From Symbiodinium microadriaticum (Eukaryota; Sar; Dinophyceae; Suessiales; Symbiodiniaceae): a stretch of DNA of 64,000 nt. Position numbers and translations under genes: made by a program. The notes under the pieces were generated by a model, which was given only the letters and a program-made list of their open reading frames with translations, was not told where the DNA came from and did not search any database. Below are positions 25,801-38,300 of the stretch, piece after piece; the stretch's first letter is position 1, and each line of letters opens with the position of its first letter. The DNA lies in contig LSRX01000256.1 of the NCBI GenBank assembly GCA_001939145.1, positions 649,932 through 713,931 on the forward strand, written 5' to 3'.

Positions 25801-28800
25801 TGTGGAGAGATTCAGAGATTAGGCATTTTGGGCTTGTCGGGGTTACATTGCTAGGAGGTTCGATGTTTCCTGCACCGCAGAGCCTATATCCCAATCGTAA
25901 GCCGGGCTTGCAAGTTGTCGGTTCAGGGGTCAGGACACGAAAACTACGAAGCCCATAAAGATGCCTCACAGCACGACCTTACTTATGGGAGATCCCTGGG
26001 TTTCTGTAGGACCCTAACAGAAACCCTGCAAAAATCCAAACTCCTAGCTCTGCCCTCAAACATCATGGTAAGCCCCAAGCCAACCCCACAAAAAAGGGAC
26101 AAGCCCATATAGAACTAGCCACACCCAAAAAATCCTCTTAAAATATCCCTAAAGGATTGAAAGCCTTGAAGAACTCAAGCATGCTGCCGGGGCTGGGACC
26201 CCACGACAATCTGAAAATTTGAAGGCAGCCTGATAATTTGGACGCCTCAGCCAAATCAACCCTAAAGCCCGGAACCCCTAAACCATATAGCTTGAAACCC
26301 CACTGAAACCCTTCAGAGAGCCCGCCCCAAGCTCTCGCAAAGAAGTTTCCTGCAAGAGGATCATAAGAGGTCCTTAAGAACCCAATCGGCGCCGGGCGAA
26401 AGCCCCGCTGCGCATTGTGTAGCGTGTCCTGTCCCTCAAACCCTATACAAAGTTATGATTCTGACGGTGATTGCAGTATGTGACGCATGCACTCGCTGCT
26501 GGTGGTTTCTGTTGATTCCTATACAACTTTTGGCGCCTAGAACCTCGTAACCACTTGTAGGTTCCAAAGCCCTGTAGTGGTCCTTCATAAACCTTGTAAA
26601 GCCTAAGAAGCCGTTGTACCCATAACCCAGATCCACATCCTCCTAAAATCCCTTTAAATAGGAACCTGCAAAGCCCGCAACCAAAGAGCCTCTCCAGGAC
26701 GAATTTGTAGACCCCGTGCCCAAACCCTCTATGCAACCTATGCAAACCCCACAAAACCCGATGGAAACCGTATCATAATACCCCTAGCCCCAGTAGCCGC
26801 CTGCCCGAAACCCCAAGACGTAAAGCCTAAACCCTCAAACATAGCAGGAACCCTTGATTCCACCCTTGAAAAGGATCCCGAAAGGGACCCCTAAAGGAAA
26901 ATCGCTGGACTCCTTTGAACCCTAGCAACAAATCCTTTCTAGACTTGGGTACCTAAGTAGTTCCTTTTTGGGATTACCTTACAGGATTCGAATATAAACT
27001 TTAGGGGCCTATGGGTAGACTTGGGTACCCCGAAGCCCAGTGCAGGACAACGAAGAGGAGGAAGTTCTTGGGCTGCTTTCGGGCAAGAGCAACTACGGCG
27101 CCCCGGCCGCGGCATTCTTCGAGGGGCTTTCAATGTAGAAGATTTGGTAGGTTCAGGGGTTTAGGGTTTAGGTTTAGGGTTTAGGGAGCTAAAAAAAACG
27201 GTGTCCTCTGGTGCGTCCCTCGTGTTCCGGGGAAAGAAGCATTGGGTAGCCTTTGAGGATTCTATGACGTGTTCAAACCCTTCAGAGGCTTACCCTAAAC
27301 CCTAAACCTTGCAAAGGATTCTCTGTAAGGATTTGTTTCGGTTCTTCAAAGGCTTCTTGGGGGTTCCACACAATGTGTTTTGGAGCGGTTTTCAAGGCAA
27401 GTACAAATGAAGCATCAAGGAGTTCAGAAAGGTCCCTTGCGGCTTATATTGCGTTTTACAAGGTTCACAATTTCAGGTTTAAGTGGTTTAGGAAATTTCC
27501 TGTTTTGTTGGCGCTTTGGGGCCCTTTCGCTTTCGTTAGGAGGTTTATATCCGGTTCTGCCAAGGTTTCACAGGGTATGGTTTAGAGTTTCTTTGCTTGT
27601 TTGGTTTGGGGTTCAGGGTTTTCGGATTCTTTAGGATTGTGGCTGCCGAGTTAGGGAAACCGGCTGCTAAGCATGTTTTTCACAAAAGGGTTGTAAGTGT
27701 TTAGGCTGCGTAGTTGAAGACTCCTGCTTTCAGGGGGGCCGCGTTTGTTCTCGGCCGATCTAGCCGAATCCTGTGTCTCGCAATAGGCGTAGGAGCCAAA
27801 ACGAAGCCCTAAACCGGTTAATCCCCAAGAATCTTCAATCCCACTGTTTAGCCAGGCTCTCACACAGACTTCATGTGGTAAGTAGGTTACATGGGGGATG
27901 TAACGACTATCCGGGCAAATAGAGGTCTTTTTACGGTGTACAAGCTAGTTGTATTGCGGTAGCCCAATTTGGGAACTTGCTAGCCGAATCAATGATCCGG
28001 CATTGTCCCGTTCTACAAGAGACCCTGAAAGCCTATGCTAGCAATCACCTATAGTCTCCATTGTAGTTCCTTTTTTTGGTTTAGCCAATTCTATATTAAG
28101 GATCCTAAAAGGTAACCCCCAAAAGGAACTACAATGGAGACTATAGGCAAACCCCGAAAGCTGGCAAGGAAGCTGAAAGTCTGTCCTGGCGAGGACACAT
28201 GCGACCTGCTGCCGGCGTGGCGGCACTTCTGCGGGTGATTGTGGGCCAGGCGCCGCTGAAGGAACGAACGAATGTTTAAGTTCCAAACGCGGGGGTTTAG
28301 GGTTTAGGGCTTAGGTTTAGGGTTTAGGGTTTAGGGTTTAGGTTTCGGGTTTAGGGTTTAGGTTTAGGGTTTAGGGTTTAGGGTTTAAGGTTTAGGTTTC
28401 GGGTTTAGGGTTTAGGTTTAGGGCTTAGGGTTTAGGGGAACCCTGAACCGGGAGACGTAAGTTGTAATCTTTGACGGTCGCAAGAGGACTTCCATTCCCG
28501 GTCTCGACGTTTCGCCTTTCGCTACATGGCTAAAGACCGCGCAGACCCTGCTTATAAGGACCGCAGACAGTGCTATAAGGACGTATATAGTTGCAGTGAC
28601 CTCACTTGCGCTGGTATACTTCTTCTGCTTGAAGGGCCCGAAGGACTAAGTTGATATGCCAAAGCGAAGGCGACCACCGAAACCCTCAAGCTTATGACAC
28701 GTGCCGGAAACACAATGCTAAACCCCGAACCCTGGCCCTGCATCCACAAAGTTGAGCCTCAAGAGAAGGCAGCTTCAGATCAACAGATAGCACCCTCCAG

Positions 28801-29294
28801 TCCTATATGGCCTCAAGAATCAAGCCGCACACGCGGCTGAGAAAGTCCGCTGGAATTGGCTTTCCTACAGCGTGAACTCTAAGACAAGAAAGAATTCCAG
28901 TTCCGGCAGCAAGGGCTGACGAAATGCATGCTGGGGTTTCGGCACTGCCTCGACTAACCGTGACTAACCCATCACATCGGAGGATGGTCACTCTGATTCA
29001 ACACGGCATTCTGCGATGTCTAGAGTTGAATTGTCTAGGTCTCCCACAATGGGTTTTAAGTATGTTCGTCAGTTGAAACTTTTGGGCCTCACTTTTGGGC
29101 CTCCCGGTGCTTGGAGAAACAAGGCTCTGGATAGTTCAGGACTGCATTCAGACTCAGGGCAAGACCACGCGGCCAAAACTTCTAAAGTGGTGGTGTATAT
29201 TTCATGAAGGTAAAACCCTGAATGCACCTACCTGCGGAGCAAACACCAAACGAGCTTTACAGCACTAAAGGCAGAGATGGTAGTTCAAGCAGAT

Positions 29295-29329
<35 letters not shown>

Positions 29330-32300
29330 TATAGATAGCTAGATAGAATTGGATAGATAGAGATAGGTGCGTGACGATGTTCAGCATTTACGATATCAGC
29401 TGTTGAACCTTCCCGGGCCCCTGAAACCTCAGGCCGAAAGTCCTAAACCCTGCAAAGCCCCTCAACCTTACAAGTCCCCTAAGCTTTAGTTACCCTTAAA
29501 CCCCTAAACATCTAAACCCGAAACCCCAAACCCCTAAACCCGAACCCCCTAAACCCGAAACCCCTAAGCCCCCAAACCCCTAAACCCGAAACCCCTAAAC
29601 CCTTAAACCTGAAGACACCAGAAACCAATCCCCGAAGGCCATGGGCTGCATGCCACCCTCCTTGCATCTGCACAAGCTCAACCCGCACATCATTGCCGAT
29701 GCGGCTCGGTGACTTATATGGGAGTTTCCGAAAATAATATTGGGGGGGTCCTTATAAGAAGGATCCTACTGTTCAGGGTACTATTATTAGGGTCGGTGAC
29801 TCATACGAGAGCCCATACCCGTAGCTTAGGGTCCTTAAGGTAATGCAGGATTTATACCATCAACAGTACCAGACCTAAGATGGGGCCTCTATGGACTTTG
29901 AGGATGCTATATGGGAGTTTCCGAAAATAAGGGGCTACCTTATATTGGGGTCCTTTCAGAAGGATCCTACTATTTCGCGTGCTATATTAGCGTCCCCTAT
30001 TTTCGGAATTAACCCGACACACGACAAAAACTCGAAAGAGTTCGAGACCTAGATTTCTGCATCCCCAAGCCTGAGACGCGAGACCCTCAACCGACAATGC
30101 CAATCCAACAGCAATGCCGGTGCGTACGAACATCGAGGCAATCCCACAGACGGCATTGACCATGTTGGCAAGAGTCCCTAAAGTTCGCAGAGGCCTTACG
30201 ATCACACTTTAGCACCCCAAGCCCCCGCCTCCCGCAACACTGCCCACCACCCAGCTTAAGGACGGGGTTCCCATGTTCCTGGCAACAGAGCATGTGTCGG
30301 CAGCTCAGGGGCGCGACGGTAACTTTAGAGATGTTCGAGTGTTGGTCTTTAGAAGTTAGGGGTTGCACAGGGTTAGGGCGGTTAGGGGCTTAGGCTGGTC
30401 TGCAGCTTTTCTCGCGAGAGGAGGGAGGAGCTGTGTTGAGGTTCTTAACACCGCTACAACATTAGCTCTGAGAAGATGTGTTCGCAGCCTCTTCAACGAC
30501 CAGCATATCCAAAGCCTTAACCAGAAGTCCCTGACCCTAAACCCGGCCCCAACCCCTTAATTTATAGGGGCCTTAATGCGGCCTTAATGATTACCTATAG
30601 TATGTCTTTCTCTTTTTTTTTTTTTTTTTTTGGGGGGGGGGGGGGTCCTTATCATAATTATAGTATACTATGCCCCCACAACCATATTCTAATTCTTGAA
30701 AGGTCCCAACCCTTAAGCCTCAAGCCGACCCGGGACCGTTTTAGCCACGCCGGAAGCCGCGAGCTGAGAAGGCTTCTGTCGGGAGACCTCCAGCCCCCCA
30801 AGCACCTTTGAGGCCCTACCCCCGGTTTAGGGTTTAGGGGTTAGGGTTTTAGGGTTTTGGGGTTTAGGGTTTAGGCCCCGAAACCCTAGTCTAAGCATTT
30901 CAGGGCTAAGCTTATTTTCCCTAGTGTTGTCTCTGCTTTTCGCGGGTTATGCCTGTTTCAGGCTTGTTCTCTTGCTTTTGGAGTTGGTTTGCTGGGGGGG
31001 GGGGCTAATCGCTGACATGCGTCGAGAACTTTCATCACGGTCTCCTTCGGCGCTTGAAGTTTGCAGAAAAATGGATCCCTGGAGGATTTGGTTTTTTGAG
31101 GCCCCAAACATAGCTTGTTATCAAAAGTCCCACGCCCGCCATGCAGATTGAACTTCAACACAGTCCAAATGTCCAGTGAAAGCAAGGCGCGCCAACCTCC
31201 TAGAATCCGAAAAGGAATCCCTTATAGAACCCTTCAACGATGCCTTTATGGAAACCTTTACAGGATGTTTTACAGAGGAAGCCTTGTGAGGCTTAAGCTA
31301 CCGGGTCAAGGTCTTCCGCTTCTGACTTGAATACAGCCCAAAGCTTTAGGGTTTCGGTTCTAAAAGTTGCAGATGGGTAGTTTTCTAAATTAGGGTCCCT
31401 TTTGGGGGGTCCTTTTTACAAGGCTGCCGAGATATATTGGGGACCCAAAAAAAAAAGGGACCCTAATTTAGAGACCTACCCATATCTTAAGTTATGGTGA
31501 TGGCGGTGGCTATGAGGGGATGGCATGCAGAGCCATGTCGGGCTTAGGTTTTTGGTTGAAGACACTGGCAGAAAGGGACAGGTGACCTTCGTTTGTGCAA
31601 ACTCCAGTGGAACTTCAAGAACTTCTTTGCTTCAAGGAGCCCTCTACCCAATGATCACAGAATCCAATGGGCTTCAGGGTTTTGAGGACATTTGGACATT
31701 CTGCGGCTAAATCCTCCGAATCGATTCACCGTCGGGTCCAGGGTTTCATGAGGAAACCGTAAGTGTGACCCTAAACCCTAAACCCCTATAAACCCTATAA
31801 ACCCTAAACCCCCTATAAACCCTAAAACCCTATGAACCCTAAAAACCCTAAAACCCTAAACCCTAAGCACCTGAATTCCCAAATGCCCAAACCTTAGGGC
31901 GCATCGGATGAGCTCGGCCTTCGTTGCTTGCACAGCCTGCGGCATTGGCGGGTCGAATGCGCCCTGGCCGGAATATGATTGGTTTAAATTTTAGGGTTTA
32001 GGGTTTAGGGGGGGAATATTAAATTCGGGGTACCTTATTTTGGGGGTCCTTACAATAAGGATCCTACTATTAAGGGTACTACATTAGGGTCCCCTATTTT
32101 CGGAAACCCCCATATGATTGCTGCGGGTTTAGGGTTTAGGGCTTGAGCATGAGAATCGCATCTTGTCACGTCCTCTATAGGCTCAGATGTTGTCTGCACC
32201 ACCTGCCTAACTCGTGGATTAGGGCTTGCGTTTGTGTCCCTAGTCCCTGCTCCTGAGAACCTCTGATGTTTCAAAGGCCTTATACTGTGAATGCTAGCCG

Positions 32301-35300
32301 TGGGGTATCCCCTTGCTGGAGTGACAGAACCCTACAGCCCAAACCGGCAGGCTATGGTCACAGTCCCATAAGGAAGAGTACAGATTCTTTGGAGGTGTTC
32401 GTGGGGTTTGATGGGGACTAGCGCTGTGCTTGCTCCTACAAGGCAACAAACGCGAAATGAAAGTAGAACCTAGGGGTGCCATCTTTTACTGAGCACTCAG
32501 GTGACCTTAAGAGAATCGCAGCCTTCCCGCCCAATGCCCATACCCTACAAGGGTCCGAAGGACCTAATAATCATGTACTTGGGTTACGGATAGTAGTTTT
32601 GTAGGTTAGTATTCAGAAGAGTATATGATTATTAGGTACTTGGATCCTTAGGGATACTGCGAAACATCCTTGTCCAACTCCGACTTCGAAGGCCCCGGAA
32701 ACCCACCTATAGTCTCCATTGTAGTTCCTTTTTTTGGTTTAACCCATTCTATCTAAAGGATCCTAAAAGGTAGCCCCAAAAAGGAACTACAATGGATACT
32801 ATAGGCAGAACCCGAAGTCCTCAGCCCAGAACTCCGAAGCTAAGAGCAGCAGCCTCAGGCACACGCTATTCTTTGGGGCCGTGCTTGCACAAGGCTGTTT
32901 TGCCAGCACCTCTGGGTTCAGGGCTTCGGGATCAAGCTGCAAAGGGTGGCTTATGGCTCATGGGCTTGAGCTCTTCAGTTCGGGGTTCCAGTTGGAGCTT
33001 GGCCTGTTTTGTCGGATTCCCAGCCTTAGCCTCTGTCAGGGACACACCTTGTTTTTTCGGAGTTGGGCTTGGATTCCTTTTGCGGTCGGAAGGAGTATAG
33101 CCATGGGAACCCTTCATCCTCCCAATGATTGCTTAGTTATAAGATACCCCAAAGCCCCGTTCTGATGAGCGGTTTGGATATGGCCGTCTCAGCGATCGAG
33201 GCTAATAGCCTTTAAGTGTTGTGGATCGCGTTGTCTCTGTAGCTTCCCAACTTTAAAACCCCCAAACCTTTCCAAGCCCCTAGGACAACTGGCTACGGTA
33301 ATCATTTGAGCGGAGGAGGGGCTCCCGAATGGATATCATCTTGATTCCCTCATGTAGGAACCTGATTGAGAAACCCTGGCCCTATAACCCAAATATATTA
33401 GGATTCATATCAAGGACCCAAATAAAGACCCAGGGTTTCTTAACATTAGATGTTTGGCCTAGTTGCACAGTAACTTCCACGCAAACAGCCATCTGTCGCT
33501 CAGTCGGAATTTTTTGTCAAGCTACGCGTGCTGTCTTTGGACGGTAGCCTCCGTACCGTTGGAAGCTTCTCGTCCTCATACCGAAGAGGCAAACGATAGG
33601 GAATGCCAGCGCTACTCATCCTCTTTCCGGTCCAACTTTTAGTGCGGCTCACCAAAAGTATGCCTACGCGAAAAATGGTCGTAATCTCGTCCTTTGTGCA
33701 CATCAACCTTACGTCTAGTTACGATTTATACCCCAACGCTCGAGCTTTCTAGGTATATAACTAAGTATGATGAGCAAGACCCCAAAGCTCTGCTCTAGTC
33801 ATTAAGGCCCCCCACCCACTCCTTATACGCCCGATGCTCAGAACCCTATCTATTAGCTCAGAAAGCCCAATTTATTCTGCAGTTGATAAGTACAACTTAA
33901 GCTGCGATGAGAGCCCTCGAAGCCCTCTATGATTTGAGAGGTAGGTTCCATTAACTCAGAAGTATTGGCCTCTTTGGATGCGGCCCGCAGGCAAGTGAAG
34001 ATGGAGAAAGCCGTCCAAGCCGAGGCAGCGCATCTCTTGATCCATGAGGGTGTCAGGGCTTAGGGTTTCGGGTTCAGTTTTCGGGCTTAGAGCTTTGATT
34101 TTGAGGACTTGCTTTTACTTTTCATGGCTTGGGTTTCTTCATATATGTTGCGCGGAGCCCGAGAAAAGGACCCTTTTTCCAGGAAGGGGCTCTCTGCGAT
34201 TCCCAAACCATCAGAACGAGCAAGTGCAGCAATGCCAAGGATAGCGGCACCACGAGTTGTAAAGATTTTGCTAAGATGCAGCAGGTTTTGCAGACTTAAG
34301 GATCTGATTTAGGAGGCTGGTTTATAGGGAGGACAGGTGTCGATCTCTCTACATTCATCCTAAACCCTAAACTAGGCCGCACTTTCGGAAGCTTTATAAT
34401 GTCCTGTATGGTTCCTTTCGAGGAGCCTATTCATAAATACTTTCAAGGGCCCCAAAGCTACAACCCGGTAAACCTCTACCTATACTACCATATTAATAGA
34501 ACCCTTATGGATCCCTTTAAAGAACCCCCATACTAACCCTAAACTTCTATATAGATCCCCTCATAGAATCCCTTTAAGGAACCCCCATACTATAACCCTA
34601 AAGCTACATTGGGCCCAGGAGGTGCTCTCTTTCTGGCCCGGTGGTGGCGGAGAGCTCGATCCGGCGTGCGAACCGCGGCGAGGCTCCGCAGTCAGAGGGT
34701 CTTTTTCAGAATTTATTGCGGGTTCATTGTGGGATTTGTAGGTCTTTAGGGGTTTATACAGTAGGCTTTAGGCTTTAGGGGGTTTAGGGTTTGGGGTTCA
34801 TGTGGGAGGGGGCATTGGGGAACTACGAGGTTTTATAACAGCTTAAGGGTGAGTTTGTTTGAGAACGATCCTGTCTGCTGTGTTTGCAATTGTTTGTGGG
34901 CTGTTGGTGTGGGGTCGTTTTGGGGCGGGAATCAGGGTCTACGGCCTTTGTGAAGTTGATCAAGGTTATGCTCAGCAGTCGCGCGAGTAGCATGTAGCTT
35001 TGTTTCTTTTTTGGGCCGGCGCTTGTGAGGTTGGAGGATTGTTTTATTCGTATACAGTCCCAACAGAAGACTGATTTGAAGAAGGAGGCTATACCTGTAG
35101 ATCCTCTACAAAACTGGAGAAGAACAACCCGCAAGAGAAGTAACAACCCGCAAGAGAAGTTGTCTTCTTGTGCTTTTTGCGTCCAGAGGTCCCCTCGAAG
35201 CCCCTGCACCCTCATACTCACGTGAAGTGCTTAAGTGTTCCAGTCTTGCTCGAAGCCTTGGTATGTTTACACTTGGTCGTAGGGTTGAGGGTTAAGGCTT

Positions 35301-38300
35301 GCATGTGCCGGGGCGGAGCCAACAGCCTTGCTCGTATGCGTGTGTGTGTGTGTGATCACCTCTTGCCCCTTTAATTCTAGACTTCGGACTCATCGCCGCC
35401 ACTACTTTGCTCAACAGATTCAGAAGTCTCCGAAAGTCCTGGCTGTTTTGAGTGGAGGACAGGGGAACCATCGAGCAGCCTTCTAGGGCCCTCTCAGACT
35501 CCATCATAGCGTGTTAAACGACCTTCTCTAAGAACAAAAATGCCTTACAAAAACAACCCTAAACCCTAAAACCCTAAACCCCTAAGCCCTACCAACCCTA
35601 AACCCCCCAAACCCCCTAAACTCTAAAACCCTGAACCCGCTTGGCTACTAGGTTGCAGCATCTCCTTATTATATTTGTGGTGTAATTTTCCCCAAGCCCT
35701 ATTTTAATTCTGAAGGCCCCTTTTGTATCCCGTAAGACAGGTTGCAGCATCTCCTAAAACCCTAAAACCCTGAACCCTAAACCCCTAAACCCTATAAACC
35801 CCTACTGTAAACCCTATAAACCCCTTCAACCCTAAACCCTAACCCCAAACCCTAAAGCCCTGAGGCCCTATAGGAGCCCTAATAAAACCCAAACCCAAAA
35901 CCTTAAAACCTTTAAAACCCTTAACCCTATTCTAATTCTGAAGGCCCCCTAAAACCCTAATGCACCCTAAGCCCCGCTTGGCGGCAGGTTGCAGCATTTC
36001 GGGGTCTTGGAACCTCCCGGACCAGTGCGAGCGCATGCGGGGCGAGGGCTTGGACCAGCTCCCGGGCCAGAGAAAAAAAAAAGCCTAGGCTTCAGGGGGG
36101 GCTTTAGGGGGTAGAGGGCTCTGTAGGGCTCTGTAGGGCTTAGATTATAGGGCTTCTGGGTTTACAGGCTTTGGGGTTTAGGGTTTAGGCTTTATAGGGC
36201 TTCTGGGTTTACAGGCTTTAGGGTTGAGGGTTTAGGGGTTTCGGGGATTTATAGGGCTTAAGGGGTTTATTAGGGTTTAGGGTCTAGGGTAGGTTCCCGA
36301 GTAGTGCACTTTTGCCGTTTCTCGTTTGGCCACCACAGCGGACTTTTCTGTTCTTTATGCTTCTCTATGGCACCCTTATTGTTAAGGGCTACTGGGGAAC
36401 CTAGAAAAAAGCGCTAGAGTGTTCAGGAGTTCCTTTAGGCTTTAGGGCTTATGGCGAAGGCTTACTTTAAGGCTTCCTGTAAAGCATCTATATGGGTAGT
36501 TCTCTAGATCAGGGTCCCTTTAAGGGTCCTTTTTATAAGAGTGCCGTAATATATTGGGGACCCGAAAGGGGACCCTAAACTACCCATATAATGGCTTGGG
36601 TTTACGGACTGTTGTGGGTATTGTAGGATTTTTCACAAGGGCTTTGAGGAGTTCATATTATAGGAGGCCCAAGGCGACTTTCAGGAATGTAGCGGTTCAG
36701 GGGATTTAGGTTTAAGGCGTTGGGTTTTGGGGTCTAGGTGTTTGGGCATGCTTTCGCGCTGACTGCTTGAGTTCTTGAGCACTCAGACCTTCCAGGGGTG
36801 TGTATCTAGGACCAATATAGCTCCTACACTAGGTATCGATTTGGGGTAATTATGAATTTCCCTTGTTGTTGAATATCGGGCCCTAATTATGGGATAGTGT
36901 AGGGGGCTGTTGAAATCGACGCCTAGTACAACTTTGAAGTGCAGTTGCACCCCCAAAATCCAATTCAAATCCTGAGGGCCCGGGGCCAAAGCTGAGGGGT
37001 TTCGAGCTGTCGGTTCGAGCTACGGCTGATGATATAAATCCTGCATTTCCCATAATAAGCAATATACCATCATTCCCATAGTTTAGGGTCCTTAAGGTAA
37101 TGCAGGATTTATATCATCGACTGTAGTACTGGTCATGGGGACAGGTTTGAAGTCGTAGATGTTTGGGGTTCAGGGTTGTGGTCTTCAGTCCTGCAGAGAG
37201 AGGCTCTCTGTGTGTTGGTTCTTTCTTGGCTTCAGGGTGTGCTTAGGAGGCTGTCATGGATCGAAATCTGGAGCGAGCCTGGGGCGACATCAAAAGAGAC
37301 GGCAGCTTGAATGACTACTGCCTTGCGGGCTCCGTATGGTTGTTAAACAACAGTGTCGTTACTTTGGGTCCAAGGGGCTTGTAGAAACTCCCTACACACC
37401 CCAAGCCCCAAACCCCACGCTCTAAAGACAAAGAAACCTTAAATCTTCAATCTCAAGCCCTAGACATTGCCAATCCTCAAGAAACCCTATGAGCCTTCAA
37501 CCCTAAATGAACGTCAAAATAGAGGCCTTAATAATTAGAATAGGGTTTTGGGGCCCCTTATACTAAAATTATAATAAGGAACCCCCCAAAAACCCTATTC
37601 TAATTATAAAGGCCCCCACATTAAACCCCGCTCAGCCTGAACTCTGAACCCTGAGGTTCTGCTTCACGCTGACCCTCGGCGAGCACGGCTGCGAGTGGTT
37701 TCAGATCTGGCTCGATGGCCGCCCTGCCTGAAAGAAGCATAGCCCAAAGGGTCCTAAGTAGCTATATGCTAGAATGTAGGGTTTCTATATTAGGAATTAC
37801 TATTATGGTTTGGGGAAGTATCCCCCATAACAGTACCTAGGACCCTTTGGGTAGACAAGCGTTTACGGCGGGTTCTTGTAAGACCCTCAACTCTGAGCGC
37901 TAAATCCTTCATCCTGATGCGTCCAGCTTTCAAAGTTGGGCACGAGCTACGCCCGGAGAAGAACAGCCCTTCCAGCCCCCAAGCACGACCCCACTTCTTG
38001 TTGTTGAGTGGATGCACCGTGTCGTGGTGAGACTGTTCGGGTTTAAGGCTGCCTGTTGATCATTGCAGCAGGTTCCAGAAGCCCTACTGTCGGGCCAAGC
38101 ATAGCACCTGAGTATACATTCTAGTGGTATCTCCAGTATATACACTCTTCCTTATTCCGAGAAGAGCTCTACGCATGGCTTGGGGTTCCAGCCGTCCAAG
38201 ATCTCACGACGAGGCGTTTGTCTTCGGGAGTGGGATTCAATTTGGACTGTAACTTCATGTTCATGTTACCTGGAAATCCTACTTACGGAAGAACCTACAG

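Larger units (their letters stand above)
32117..33990. other. Intron: two palindromes, otherwise no recognised feature
   Basis: This is the rest of the intron after KS exon 20. Apart from the elements listed at 32562 and 32705, only a small AGAAACCCTGG palindrome (33369-33441) stands out. Confidence 0.4.
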
